From: Luteolibacter sp. Y139
GTDB taxonomy: Bacteria; Verrucomicrobiota; Verrucomicrobiia; Verrucomicrobiales; Akkermansiaceae
Length of the DNA stretch: 64,000 nucleotides
Direction: 5' to 3'
Assembly (NCBI RefSeq): GCF_038066715.1
Contig: NZ_JBBUKT010000002.1
Span: 496,001 to 560,000 of the forward strand
Part shown: positions 10,349 to 18,653 of the stretch, in pieces
How the letters are laid out: each line of letters starts with the position of its first letter
Numbering within the stretch: the stretch's first letter is position 1
Made by a program: the position numbers and the translations under genes
Notes under the pieces: generated by a model
Told to the model about the DNA's origin: nothing
The model's input: the letters and a program-made list of their open reading frames with translations, nothing else
Database searches by the model: none

Positions 10349-10873
10349 GTGAAAACCCTCGCCAGCTTCTTGATCCGTCACGCTACCGGCCGCGACGCCC
10401 CTCGAATCGCCGGAATCCAAGTTCGCTCGTGCCAAGCTGCCTGCAAGGGCTTGGTGCCTGAGACGAAGCTTCGCCAGTTGGATGCATCCCGCCGTGCCGT
10501 AGAGTGGAAGGACGTGCTGGGAACGCCCTGTGAGCAGACGATTCTGGTCGCGATGAAAGGCACCCGGATGGCCGGATTCTGCACCTTCTCCCAATCACAG
10601 GATCCGGATGCCGGTCCGACGACCGCGGAGATCGGTTCGTTCTTCGTCGATCCGCTCGCCTGGGGACGCGGCGCGGGTCACGAGTTGGCGGAGGAGGCCC
10701 TGGACCAAGCCAAGCGCCGGGGCTACTCGCGCGTCACCCAGTGGGTGATTGGTGCGAACGACCGGGCGAAGCGCTTCTGTGAGAGTATCGGTTTTTCGCC
10801 GGATGGCGTGGAAAAGACCGAAGACATTTCCGGCTGTCCGGTCCGAGAGCTGCGCTATGTGAGGGCGCTGTGA
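10349..10873 (+). CDS. GNAT-family N-acetyltransferase
   Basis: 174 residues starting at a GTG. The acetyl-CoA-binding region is visible: EIGSFFVDPLAWGRGAGHEL has the beta4 strand followed by the R/Q-x-x-G-x-G/A loop (here WGRGAG), then the helix AEEALDQAKRRGY and the C-terminal block NDRAKRFCESIGFSPDG typical of GNAT enzymes. N-terminal IRHATGRDAPRIAGIQV is the usual first strand-helix. It transfers an acetyl group from acetyl-CoA to an amine; the substrate cannot be inferred. The neighbours give no clue: it converges on the mgtC-like gene with a 9-bp gap. Confidence 0.87.
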   Translation: MKTLASFLIRHATGRDAPRIAGIQVRSCQAACKGLVPETKLRQLDASRRAVEWKDVLGTPCEQTILVAMKGTRMAGFCTFSQSQDPDAGPTTAEIGSFFVDPLAWGRGAGHELAEEALDQAKRRGYSRVTQWVIGANDRAKRFCESIGFSPDGVEKTEDISGCPVRELRYVRAL

Positions 10874-10882
10874 GAAAGGGAT

Positions 10883-11611
10883 TCAAGGTTCCCCTCCGAT
10901 GTTCGACGTGTGGATCTCCTTCACTGCGGGGAGGTCGGCGAGGGAATTGAGGAGTTCGCGCAGATGCCGACGCGGCAGGTGCACCTCGATGCTGGCTCGG
11001 ACTTGTCCGTCCTCAAGCGACTCGATCTGCATCTGGCGGGCTGTGGCGTGAAATACCTCGCGCAGACGCTCGATGCGGATCCGGGTCTTGCCATGGTCGG
11101 GCTCGAAGAGCAGCTCGATGGAGACCGCGCGCATCCCGCCGAGGTGACGGATTTCCCAGCCCTGCACGGCAGTAAGGACGGTCCTCATCAGCAGGCTGAG
11201 CGCGAGCGCTCCCACCAGATGCCCAGCCCCCGCGGCCATTCCCACGGCTGCGGTCGCCCAGATGGTGGCGGCAGTGGTCATTCCCGAGATATTGGAGCGA
11301 TCATGGAGAATCGCTCCTGCGCCTAGGAAGCCGATACCAGTGACGATCTGCGCGGCGACGCGCCCGGAATCCCCGGTGGTCGAGGTGAAAGCGTAGGAGA
11401 TCATCGTGAAGGCCGCCGACCCGAGACAGACGAGCATGAGGGTGCGAAGTCCTGCCGGCTTTTCATGACGCTCCCGTTCCGCGCCGATCAGCGCGCCGGA
11501 GATCACGGCCGCGAGGGCGAGAAGAATTTCCAGCCACGGCGACGGGACGATTCCCCGCAACCCGCCGGTAATCCAATCTGCAAGGAGAGATGGCTGAAAC
11601 GATATTGCCAC
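10883..11611 (-). CDS. MgtC/SapB-family membrane protein
   Basis: About 242 residues from a GTG at 11611; the open frame continues into antisense of nadC, so a more upstream start is unlikely. Helices include PWLEILLALAAVISGALIGAER, the hallmark start of MgtC proteins, then RTLMLVCLGSAAFTMISYAF, the conserved segment RVAAQIVTGIGFLGAGAILH, and TTAATIWATAAVGMAAGAG. A soluble ACT-like C-terminal domain follows (VSIELLFEPDHGKTRIRIERL to the end). MgtC proteins help growth in low Mg2+ and inhibit F1Fo ATPase in some pathogens; many homologues have unknown roles. Divergent from nadC, about 120 bp apart. Confidence 0.87.
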   Translation of the reverse strand: MAISFQPSLLADWITGGLRGIVPSPWLEILLALAAVISGALIGAERERHEKPAGLRTLMLVCLGSAAFTMISYAFTSTTGDSGRVAAQIVTGIGFLGAGAILHDRSNISGMTTAATIWATAAVGMAAGAGHLVGALALSLLMRTVLTAVQGWEIRHLGGMRAVSIELLFEPDHGKTRIRIERLREVFHATARQMQIESLEDGQVRASIEVHLPRRHLRELLNSLADLPAVKEIHTSNIGGEP

Positions 11612-11734
11612 AATAGCTAGGGTCGCTCCACCACAAGCCCCGGGGCAAGCGAGAATGACGGCGGGGAATTTCGGCAACCCGCGCCCGGCGAATGGAGGTT
11701 GCGTGAAAACACGTGGCATAGAAACATCCGCGCC

Positions 11735-12586
11735 GTGCACGAAAGCGTCGAGCGATTGATTCAAGCAGCCCTCGCAGAGGACATCGGGTCGGGAGACCTG
11801 ACGTCGCAATACTTTGTCCCCGGAGACCGCCGCGCGACTGGCTTCATCGTGGCCCGCGAATCCGGCGTGCTTTCCGGCGGGGAAGTCGCCGTCGAAGTCT
11901 TCCACCGGATCGATCCGTCGGTGGAGGCCACGCTGCTTGTCGAGGATGGCAGCCGGATCGCCGAAGGTGCATTTCTGATCAAGCTCGAAGGTCCGGCCCG
12001 TTCGGTGCTTACCGCCGAGCGCACGGCCCTCAATTTCCTCCAGCGCATGAGCGGGGTTGCCAGCGCGACCTGGCAGTATGTGGAGGCGGTGAAGGGCACC
12101 AACGCCAGCATCCTCGACACCCGCAAGACCATCCCCGGCTGGCGCTATCTGGACAAGCTGGCGGTGACGCATGGCGGCGGCGTGAACCATCGCATGGGGC
12201 TCTATGATCGCGTGATGGTGAAGGACAATCACCTCGTCGCTGAAGGCCGCTTGGAAGAACTTCAGGAGGCGATTTCGAATCTCAAGGCCGAGCACCCCGG
12301 GGTGGAAGTGGAACTCGAGGCGGACAGTCTGGAGCAAGTCGAAGCCTTCCTCGGGCTGGAAGGTGTCGATCATCTGTTGCTCGATAACATGACGCTCGGC
12401 GAGCTGCGGCAGGCCGTCGAGTTGCGCGGCGACAGGGCGTCCCCGCTGTTAGAAGCGAGTGGTGGCGTGACCATCGACACGGTGGGCGGCATCGCCGCGA
12501 CCGGTGTCGATTTCATTTCGGTGGGCGCCATCACGCACTCGGTGCGGGCTCTGGACTTGGCCTTGGACTTTGTGAAGAAGGAATGA
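11735..12586 (+). CDS. nadC: Nicotinate-nucleotide pyrophosphorylase (carboxylating)
   Basis: 283 residues from a GTG at 11735 (HESVERLIQAALAEDIGSGDLTS). A TTG at 11699 is in frame and would add 12 residues, but the GGAGG before it is immediately adjacent, too close for normal use. Quinolinate phosphoribosyltransferase signatures: AERTALNFLQRMSG, the active-site block ILDTRKTIPGWRYLDKLAV, GGGVNHRMGLYD, MVKDNH, EVELEADSLEQ, LLLDNM, EASGGV and DFISVGAITHS. It makes nicotinate mononucleotide from quinolinate and PRPP in NAD synthesis. The stop overlaps the birA start (ATGA). Confidence 0.95.
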   Translation: MHESVERLIQAALAEDIGSGDLTSQYFVPGDRRATGFIVARESGVLSGGEVAVEVFHRIDPSVEATLLVEDGSRIAEGAFLIKLEGPARSVLTAERTALNFLQRMSGVASATWQYVEAVKGTNASILDTRKTIPGWRYLDKLAVTHGGGVNHRMGLYDRVMVKDNHLVAEGRLEELQEAISNLKAEHPGVEVELEADSLEQVEAFLGLEGVDHLLLDNMTLGELRQAVELRGDRASPLLEASGGVTIDTVGGIAATGVDFISVGAITHSVRALDLALDFVKKE

Positions 12587-13332
12587 GTTGCATCTGGCAA
12601 GACGTGGAGTTGCCCGCCGGCTTCCGCTTGGATTTCCGGGAGACGACCGGCTCGACCAATGATGATGTCCGTGAAGCCGCGCGTGCGGGCGCCCCAGCCG
12701 GACTGGTGGTCGTAGCCGGGCGTCAGCAATCGGGCAGGGGTCGCCGGGGTGCGGCGTGGGTCTGCCCGCCCGGTGAGGGGCTGGCGTTTTCAGTCCTGCT
12801 GCGCCTAACAGAACCGAAGGCGTTGTGGCCCCGGCTGTCCTTGGCAGCGGGGCTTGCCGTCGCTGAAGGGCTCGACCGTCACGGAGTGGCCGCGGAGGTG
12901 AAGTGGCCGAACGATGTCTGGATCAATGGCAAGAAGATCGCCGGAATTCTGGTCGAAGCGGGCGAGGATTTCGTGGTCGTCGGCATCGGGATCAATGTCG
13001 GCGTGACCGAGTTCCCCCAAGCGCTGGAAGACAGCGCCACTTCGCTGGCGCTGGAATGTGGCGAAGCTCCGGAACTGCCGCTGGTGCTTGCTTCGATGTT
13101 AGAGCGCCTGCCGGTGTGGCAGGCGAAGATCGGTGCGGACTTCGATGAACTATTACGTCGCTTCCGCGAGCGCTGCGCCCTGACAGGCGAGCGCGTCCGC
13201 CTGACCGCTGCGGATGGAGTTCTCGTCGGCGAAGCCGCCGGTATCGGCGACGGTGGCGAGTTGCTGGTCCGCACGTCCGAAGGCATCCGCCGGATCGTCC
13301 AAGCGGAGGAAGTGCGCGTGGTGGAAAGCTGA
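12583..13332 (+). CDS. birA: Biotin-[acetyl-CoA-carboxylase] ligase, no repressor domain
   Basis: 249 residues. The catalytic core is complete: ETTGSTNDD at the N-terminus, the biotinyl-AMP loop SGRGRRGAAW near 50-59, KWPNDVW, GKKIAGILVE and GIGINV. The C-terminal SH3-like domain follows (GERVRLTAADGVLVGEAAGI). There is no N-terminal winged helix, so it is a monofunctional ligase rather than a BirA repressor. It attaches biotin to the carrier protein of acetyl-CoA carboxylase. Translationally coupled to nadC by ATGA overlap. A CTAACA word at 12805 is encoded as the rare codon pair CTA-ACA (Leu-Thr). Confidence 0.94.
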   Translation: MSCIWQDVELPAGFRLDFRETTGSTNDDVREAARAGAPAGLVVVAGRQQSGRGRRGAAWVCPPGEGLAFSVLLRLTEPKALWPRLSLAAGLAVAEGLDRHGVAAEVKWPNDVWINGKKIAGILVEAGEDFVVVGIGINVGVTEFPQALEDSATSLALECGEAPELPLVLASMLERLPVWQAKIGADFDELLRRFRERCALTGERVRLTAADGVLVGEAAGIGDGGELLVRTSEGIRRIVQAEEVRVVES

Positions 13333-13337
13333 GAAAT

Positions 13338-14114
13338 TCAGGCTTCCGATTCCTCAAACTCCTCTTCCTCGATGTGAGCCGCCGCGGTGTGGAGGCGCCG
13401 CTCGATCTCGATCTCTCCTAACAGGTGGGTCTGGCGCAGGACGAACTGGTTCATCTTCATCAGTTCCAGCACGGCCAGGAAGGTGACGATGACCTCGGCC
13501 TTGGTGGTGGCGGTCTCGAACAGCGAGTCGAAGCGGGCCGCTTGGCCGGGGGCGAAGCGGAAGAGGAGCATCTCGATCTTATCGGCCACCGTGTAGCGGT
13601 CGTCCACGATGTCGCCGAGATCGTGCGATTCCTCGAAGCGCTTGAGGACGTTTTGGAACGCCCGGATCAGGTCGAAGATCGACACCTCGGCGAGACTGAC
13701 CGGCTCCTCCGGCAGGTCCGGCTTTTCCGACTGATAGGCGAACGAACCCTCTTGCTCGACTTCCTTGAGGCTGAGGAAACCGGCCGCATCCTTGAATTTC
13801 TTGTACTCGATGAGCTGGCGGATCAGCTCCCAGCGCGGATCATCCTCTTCGGCGTCTTCTTCCGGCGGTTGGTCCTGGCGCGGCAGGAGGGTGCGGCTTT
13901 TCAGATACATCAGGTTCGCCGCCATCACGATGAATTCCGCGGCGAGATCGATGTTCAGGAGCCGGAAAGTGTCGATGTAATCGAGATACTGGCTGGTGAT
14001 GCGGGAGATCGAAATATTGTGGATGTCCACCTCATCCTTCTTGATGAGGTAAAGAAGCAGGTCCAGAGGACCCTCGAAAATATCCAGTTTGACCTTGTAG
14101 TCGGCGCCTTCCAC
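13338..14114 (-). CDS. scpA: Segregation and condensation protein A
   Basis: About 258 residues from a GTG at 14114 (EGADYKVKLDIFEGPLDLLLYLI); the open frame extends further but not with family sequence. The N-terminal motif FEGPLDLLLYLIKKDEVDIHNISISRITSQYLDY is the clear kleisin signature that contacts SMC. The middle is acidic and variable (PPEEDAEEDDPRW), and the C-terminus has the winged-helix segment KAEVIVTFLAVLELMKMNQF that binds the Smc head. ScpA bridges the Smc dimer with ScpB in chromosome segregation. scpB is not in the neighbourhood shown. Divergent from the AsmA-like gene, 103 bp apart. Confidence 0.94.
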   Translation of the reverse strand: MEGADYKVKLDIFEGPLDLLLYLIKKDEVDIHNISISRITSQYLDYIDTFRLLNIDLAAEFIVMAANLMYLKSRTLLPRQDQPPEEDAEEDDPRWELIRQLIEYKKFKDAAGFLSLKEVEQEGSFAYQSEKPDLPEEPVSLAEVSIFDLIRAFQNVLKRFEESHDLGDIVDDRYTVADKIEMLLFRFAPGQAARFDSLFETATTKAEVIVTFLAVLELMKMNQFVLRQTHLLGEIEIERRLHTAAAHIEEEEFEESEA

Positions 14115-14217
14115 GGCCGGACAGGTAGGGGATCCCACCACAACGGGCGAGGGGAAATTTGCGCTCGCCTGCACAAGGCTCCACCATTGTAATCCGGCGC
14201 TCCCCCGGGGCAGCATC

Positions 14218-15843
14218 ATGGAGGCGGATCAAACGCAATCGTTCAATCAGAAGCTGAGCCAGTGGATCGCGAGCCAAGGGTTCTGGTTCCAGCTCCGGCA
14301 CTCGATGTCGGGTGGGGGGGGCTGGGCCATGACTTTCAACCATCTCACGCGGTTGGCGTTCAAAATCCTGATTGCCCTGCTGGTCGCGGCGGCTGTTTTC
14401 GGGATGTGGCTGATCAAGCGGGTGGATTCCGCGCATTTCGTGACGTCACTCAATAACGGCTTGGCCAAGGGCCTTTCCGCCAGCGAGGCACAGATCGTCG
14501 AACTCCGCCGCACGCAGGGCGACGCCCAGATCCGCCGGATTGTCGTCGAGGGCGGGGACAAGAGCTACTTCCGCAGCCTGGATGCCGGGAATATCCGTTT
14601 CAAAATGCCCCTCATGGCAGGCCTGGCCGGACAGTGGAAAGCCGGAACCTTGCAGGCGAAGTGGCTGGAGATGGAAGTGAAGGGGGGGGCGGATTCGGCG
14701 GATCAGGCAAAGGTTCTTGGCGACTCCGTGTTCCGGGATTGGGAGGCCTTCGATTTCTCGTCGGTGGAAGTGGACGAGTCGTCGATCCGCTGGGGGTATT
14801 CCCAGCGCACGGCCGGCCGCATCGAAAAGAGCCGCATGATCGCGACCCGCTCGCCGGACGGATGGCACTTGGTTTTCACCGGTGGCCGGTTTTCCCAGAA
14901 CTGGCTGCGGGATCTTGCGATTGAGAGCCTGACCGTCGAACTGAGCCGCAGCGGAATTCACATCAAGGACGGCAAGTTCAAGTGCGGCGAAGGCACCGTG
15001 GCCTTCAGGGATCTCGCGGTGGCTGGCGGCGAAAAGCCACAGGTGTCCGGTAAGGTGGAATTCACGAAAGTGGCCCTTTCCTCGCTGCTCCCGGAAGCGG
15101 CGACGCGAATCGTGGAAGGGACGATTTCCGGCGAACTTGGCGCATCCGGATCGACCAACACGGTGGATGGGATTCAGTTCGAAGGCGACCTTACGTTAAC
15201 GGAAGGCTCGATGATCAGCCTGCGGGAGGAACGGATCGAACTCTTCAAATCACTGGCCCTGGCGGACCGCTTCCACAGCTATCGCAAGATCGACTTCAAC
15301 CGCGGCAGTTTCCACGTCAAGACGGGTGGGGGATCAATGAAACTGACCAGCGTCGATCTCATGGCCTCCGATCTGATGACCATGCAGGGCCGGATGGACG
15401 TGCGCTATCCGACCGACCAGGAGCTATCCGGACCCGAGGGCACGAATCTTCCTGCCAAGTTTGCGCCGGTCTTTGATCCCAAGGCCACCACCGAGAACAA
15501 CAAGGGGGATGATCTCTCGCTCTCGAAGGCGGGCAAGGCTTCCTCAGCGAACGGGAAGGGCACGGAGATTTTCGACCGCCGCGCCCAGGAGCGCCTCAAT
15601 GACCAGCTCAGGCAAGAGGACATGATCCGCCGCTCCCAATCGCTCCGCTGCAGCGGTGGTGTGCGCATCTCCATCCCCGGCGACGCCTTTGACCGGAATC
15701 TCACCTTGCGGGAGACTTTTCCGGTCGATCCCGGCAGCGGCCGGATTGCCTTGGACGTTCCGCTCGATGGCACCCTCTTCGAGCTGACCCGCCGTCAGGC
15801 GGATGAGATCAACAAGCTCATCGAAAAGCGCGAGGGTCGCTGA
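14218..15843 (+). CDS. AsmA-like inner-membrane-anchored protein
   Basis: 541 residues. One transmembrane helix near 44-65 (FKILIALLVAAAVFGMWLIKRV) after a short cytoplasmic N-terminus, then a long beta-rich periplasmic part. Patterns such as DAGNIRFKMPLMAGLAGQW, the repeated weak strands around SVEVDESSIRWGY and KVEFTKVALSSLLPEAA, and GTISGELGASG resemble the AsmA / DUF3971-type proteins, which have been linked to lipid transport or outer-membrane assembly. The C-terminal third holds a charged low-complexity insert (ATTENNKGDDLSLSKAGKASS) and ends with a charged helix. No precise function can be given. Confidence 0.68.
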   Translation: MEADQTQSFNQKLSQWIASQGFWFQLRHSMSGGGGWAMTFNHLTRLAFKILIALLVAAAVFGMWLIKRVDSAHFVTSLNNGLAKGLSASEAQIVELRRTQGDAQIRRIVVEGGDKSYFRSLDAGNIRFKMPLMAGLAGQWKAGTLQAKWLEMEVKGGADSADQAKVLGDSVFRDWEAFDFSSVEVDESSIRWGYSQRTAGRIEKSRMIATRSPDGWHLVFTGGRFSQNWLRDLAIESLTVELSRSGIHIKDGKFKCGEGTVAFRDLAVAGGEKPQVSGKVEFTKVALSSLLPEAATRIVEGTISGELGASGSTNTVDGIQFEGDLTLTEGSMISLREERIELFKSLALADRFHSYRKIDFNRGSFHVKTGGGSMKLTSVDLMASDLMTMQGRMDVRYPTDQELSGPEGTNLPAKFAPVFDPKATTENNKGDDLSLSKAGKASSANGKGTEIFDRRAQERLNDQLRQEDMIRRSQSLRCSGGVRISIPGDAFDRNLTLRETFPVDPGSGRIALDVPLDGTLFELTRRQADEINKLIEKREGR

Positions 15844-15909
15844 TGAGACAAGCCGAATCCGCCTGACTTTGGTGGATCGGGCCGACTTATCAAAAACGAT
15901 CTCCGGCGA

Positions 15910-16818
15910 TCAGCTCGCCGAGGCCGCGAGGCCAAGGCTGGCGTAGATCTCGCGAGTCGCCTTGCTCTTGTTGAGCGTGTAGAAGTGGATGCCGTCCACG
16001 TCGTGATCGAGCAGCTCGGCGCATTGCTGCGCGGCATAGTGAATGCCGACCTTTTCCACGGCCGCGGGATCGGCCTTGGCGCGGTCCAGCGCCCGCAGGA
16101 GCTTTGCGGGGTAGCGTGCACCGGCCGCGAGTTCTGCCATCCTCGCCATGCCGGCCAGCGAGGTTACAGGCATGATGCCTGCGATGATTGGCACGTTGAT
16201 GCCGTGGAGGCGGCATCGGTCGCGGAAGTCGAAGAAGTCGTGGTTGTCGAAGAACAGCTGCGTGCAGATGTAGTCCGCGCCTTCATCGACCTTCGCCTTC
16301 AGATGGTCGAGTTCCAGCAGGCGGTTCGGCGTGGTAGGATGACCTTCGGGAAAACCGGCGACGCCGATGCCGAACCCGCGCGGGTCAGGGTGTGCGCCGG
16401 ATTCATTGAACTTGCGGATGAAGCGGACCAGATCCGCCGCATGGCGGAAGTCACAGTCCGACCAATCGTAGTTCGGCCAATCGCGCGGCGGGTCTCCGCG
16501 CAATGCCAGGATATTGCTGACCCCGGCCGCGGCGTAGCGGCGCAGGATCTCCTCGATCTGCGGTTCGCTGTGGCCGACGCAGGTCAGGTGAGGGACCGGG
16601 GGGACGGAGGTGGTCTGCTTGATCTTCACCACCAGCTCGTGGGTCATTTCCCGCGTGCTGCCACCCGCCCCGTAGGTCACGGAGACGAATGACGGCTGAT
16701 AGGCCTCGAGTTCGACGATGGTCTTATAGAGGTCCTCCACGGCGGCGGCGGACTTCGGCGGGAAGAACTCGAAGGAAAAGGTCGGGCGGCGATTGGCCAG
16801 GATGTCGCGGATATGCAT
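15910..16818 (-). CDS. metF: 5,10-methylenetetrahydrofolate reductase
   Basis: 302 residues from the ATG at 16818 (MHIRDILANRRPTFSFEFFPPKS). MTHFR signatures: FSFEFFPPK, SVTYGAGGSTRE, HLTCVG, ILALRGDPPRD, GFPEGHP, DEGADYICTQLFFD and IIAGIMPV. The catalytic Glu is the one in FEFFPPK. FAD enzyme reducing methylene-THF to methyl-THF for methionine synthesis. The 139-bp gap to the divergent EF-hand gene shows no recognisable SAM or other riboswitch. It lies downstream of the AsmA-like gene in convergent orientation. Confidence 0.96.
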   Translation of the reverse strand: MHIRDILANRRPTFSFEFFPPKSAAAVEDLYKTIVELEAYQPSFVSVTYGAGGSTREMTHELVVKIKQTTSVPPVPHLTCVGHSEPQIEEILRRYAAAGVSNILALRGDPPRDWPNYDWSDCDFRHAADLVRFIRKFNESGAHPDPRGFGIGVAGFPEGHPTTPNRLLELDHLKAKVDEGADYICTQLFFDNHDFFDFRDRCRLHGINVPIIAGIMPVTSLAGMARMAELAAGARYPAKLLRALDRAKADPAAVEKVGIHYAAQQCAELLDHDVDGIHFYTLNKSKATREIYASLGLAASAS

Positions 16819-16957
16819 GCGCTGGAAGACGGCGGCAGCATGGGTCGCGGCGGGGCGCTGTGGGGAGCAAAAAACCGGTGCTGTCGCAACTTCGCGGAAT
16901 CCCGGGAGTTTTCCACCTCGCAGACCGTAAAGGTCCCCGCTACCCTCGCTCCGGCCC

Positions 16958-17815
16958 ATGAACTCCTCTCACTCCGCTTGGATCGCCCTGCTTCTCGTCG
17001 GCACTGCCATCGCGCAGGAGCCACCGAAGACGGACGATCAGCCTGCACCCCCGCCGCGCGGCGAAGGTGGCAAGGATAGGGACAAGGATCGTCCGGGCCC
17101 AGGCGGTCCTGGCAAGGACAAGGAGCGCGGCGGGCGCATGCTGGAACTGTGGATGAAGGCGGACACCGATGGTGACGGCTTTATCTCCGCGGCCGAATTC
17201 GCTTCCATGGAGCGTATCGGGCAACTTCCTGCGGAGAAGCGCGACGAGATCTTCAAGCGGCTCGACAAGGACGGCGACGGCCGCATCGACTTGAAGGAAT
17301 TGCCGCGGCGTCCCCAGGGTGGCATGCCGCCTCTCGAAGAGGTTGACGCCAACAAGGACGGCAAGATTGTTTTCTCGGAGTTCAAGAATCTCGGCTTCGT
17401 TGCGAAGCTCCCGGAGGAGCGGCAACTGAAGATGTTCAATCGCATGGACCGGGACGGCGATGGCGCTCTGACCCCGAAGGACCGCCCTGAGGGACCGCCG
17501 CCCCACTGGGATGGAAGGAAGGACAAGGACGGCAAGCCGGAAGGCGGCAGGGGCGGTCGTGGACCTCATCCCATGGAGTTGGTCCGGAAGTTGGATCAAA
17601 ATGGCGACGGAGCACTCAGTTTCGAAGAATTCCGCAAGGCGGGCTTCATCAAGGATCTGAGCGAAGACGAGCAGGAAGACCGCTTCGAGGAAATGGATCA
17701 CAACAAGGATCTCAAGATCGATGCTGCTGACTTCCCGCCTCCGCCAGAGGGGCCCAAGGACGATGAGCCAAAGCCCGAGGCACCGAAGGGGAACGGGGCA
17801 CCGGTGGGACCTTGA
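16958..17815 (+). CDS. Secreted EF-hand calcium-binding protein
   Basis: 285 residues. A signal peptide is visible (WIALLLVGTAIAQ, cleavage likely after residue 20), then a Pro/Gly/Lys-rich segment. Six EF-hand-type loops start at Asp69 (DTDGDGFISAAE), Asp103 (DKDGDGRIDLKE), Asp130 (DANKDGKIVFSE), Asp164 (DRDGDGALTPKD), Asp213 (DQNGDGALSFEE) and Asp247 (DHNKDLKIDAAD); the last has lost the central Gly and is likely weak. Between loops 4 and 5 is a Gly/Arg/Lys-rich linker. Such proteins are common in Verrucomicrobiota and Planctomycetota; the role is unknown, perhaps calcium buffering or binding at the cell surface. Confidence 0.85.
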   Translation: MNSSHSAWIALLLVGTAIAQEPPKTDDQPAPPPRGEGGKDRDKDRPGPGGPGKDKERGGRMLELWMKADTDGDGFISAAEFASMERIGQLPAEKRDEIFKRLDKDGDGRIDLKELPRRPQGGMPPLEEVDANKDGKIVFSEFKNLGFVAKLPEERQLKMFNRMDRDGDGALTPKDRPEGPPPHWDGRKDKDGKPEGGRGGRGPHPMELVRKLDQNGDGALSFEEFRKAGFIKDLSEDEQEDRFEEMDHNKDLKIDAADFPPPPEGPKDDEPKPEAPKGNGAPVGP

Positions 17816-17820
17816 TTCGA

Positions 17821-17905
17821 TGGGAGCTTCCTGAAGTGTGAGGCACCATCCGCTTCACAGGTCCTGCGAACCAACCGTCCAAGCGGAATGAATTCCGCGC
17901 TCCCA
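17821..17905. repeat. 85-bp REP/MITE-like element with TGGGAGC ends
   Basis: TGGGAGC at 17821-17827 and its exact complement GCTCCCA at 17899-17905 bracket the whole gap between two convergent genes. Inside, GCGGAAT (17883-17889) and ATTCCGC (17892-17898) form a perfect 7-bp palindrome. The minus-strand end reads GGAGCGCGGAAT, sharing the GGAGYG start with the palindromes at 3082 and 9649. This fits a small interspersed palindromic element. Copy number cannot be judged from one window. Confidence 0.5.
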
Positions 17906-17908
17906 ACC

Positions 17909-18634
17909 TCAGAAATTCACCTCGAACCACACGCCGCCGAACAGGCGATTGCGCTCGGGGCTGCTGTCCATCGGGATTGAAGTGCCCACGAAGGGGGTCA
18001 CCGACACAGTGCGGTTGAAAGCGTAGGTCCAGCCGGCTTGGGCATAGAGATCGTGCCAGCCATTGGTGCCGTAGTAGTCCTCGGTCCACGAGGTGCCAGC
18101 CTTGGTCGAGACGAACGAATTCTCGCTGGTTGGATGAGACCATGCGGCTTCGAGGTGGCCATACCAGCCACCGTTGCCAGTGTCGTAGGCGATCCCGGTG
18201 CCAATGTCCCAGTCCTTGGTGAGATGCCAGGTGAATGACGGCTCCAGATCAAAGCCGTCCTCAAAGAAGCTGTCCTGATAGTCGCGCCACGTGGTGCCGA
18301 AGGCGGCGGTCCACTTCTCCGTTTCGTAGCGGAAGTCGAAGAAGGCCGCGGCTTCCGAGAAATCGCCGTCGCCCGTGGCGGTGCCATAGTAGCCGCCGAT
18401 ATCGAGCAGCCACTCGTTGCTCAGCGCGATTTCCGCCTGGGCCTGGATGTCGATGAGGCTGCCGGCAAGCTGGAAGCCGCGGTGGACATAGTCCGTGCGG
18501 TAGCCCGTCACTACCTCGATCCCGATTGGCAGGCGATCCTTGTCGTCCGCGCTGGTCGTGACCGGACCATTCCCGGCCTCGCTCTCTGCGTGGGCGGGGC
18601 CGAGCAGCGCGAGACCGAGGAAGAGGCGTTTCAT
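17909..18634 (-). CDS. Outer-membrane beta-barrel protein
   Basis: 241 residues. Signal peptide MKRLFLGLALLGPAHA, a short charged linker, then alternating amphipathic strands rich in Trp, Tyr and Phe (for example IGIEVVTGYRTDYVHRGFQ, WLLDIGGYYGTA, WTAAFGTTWRDYQ) with Asp/Gly turns. The protein ends in Phe (WFEVNF), the usual C-terminal signature of barrels assembled by BAM. The opening strand TDYVHRGFQ resembles the TorF/Gcw_chp class of putative porins. Substrate unknown. It stands alone, 19 bp beyond the secDF stop on the same strand, so it may be read through from the sec operon. Confidence 0.75.
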   Translation of the reverse strand: MKRLFLGLALLGPAHAESEAGNGPVTTSADDKDRLPIGIEVVTGYRTDYVHRGFQLAGSLIDIQAQAEIALSNEWLLDIGGYYGTATGDGDFSEAAAFFDFRYETEKWTAAFGTTWRDYQDSFFEDGFDLEPSFTWHLTKDWDIGTGIAYDTGNGGWYGHLEAAWSHPTSENSFVSTKAGTSWTEDYYGTNGWHDLYAQAGWTYAFNRTVSVTPFVGTSIPMDSSPERNRLFGGVWFEVNF

Positions 18635-18653
18635 TCCGGGCAGGAGATCAGGA

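Noticed and set aside
11612-12373. N-terminal extension of the MgtC-like protein across nadC
   Set aside because: It is antisense to nadC and has no membrane or MgtC-like features; a GTG at 11611 gives normal family length.
16819-16957. SAM-type riboswitch upstream of metF
   Set aside because: No conserved core of SAM-I, SAM-II or SAH riboswitches could be matched in the 139-bp divergent gap.
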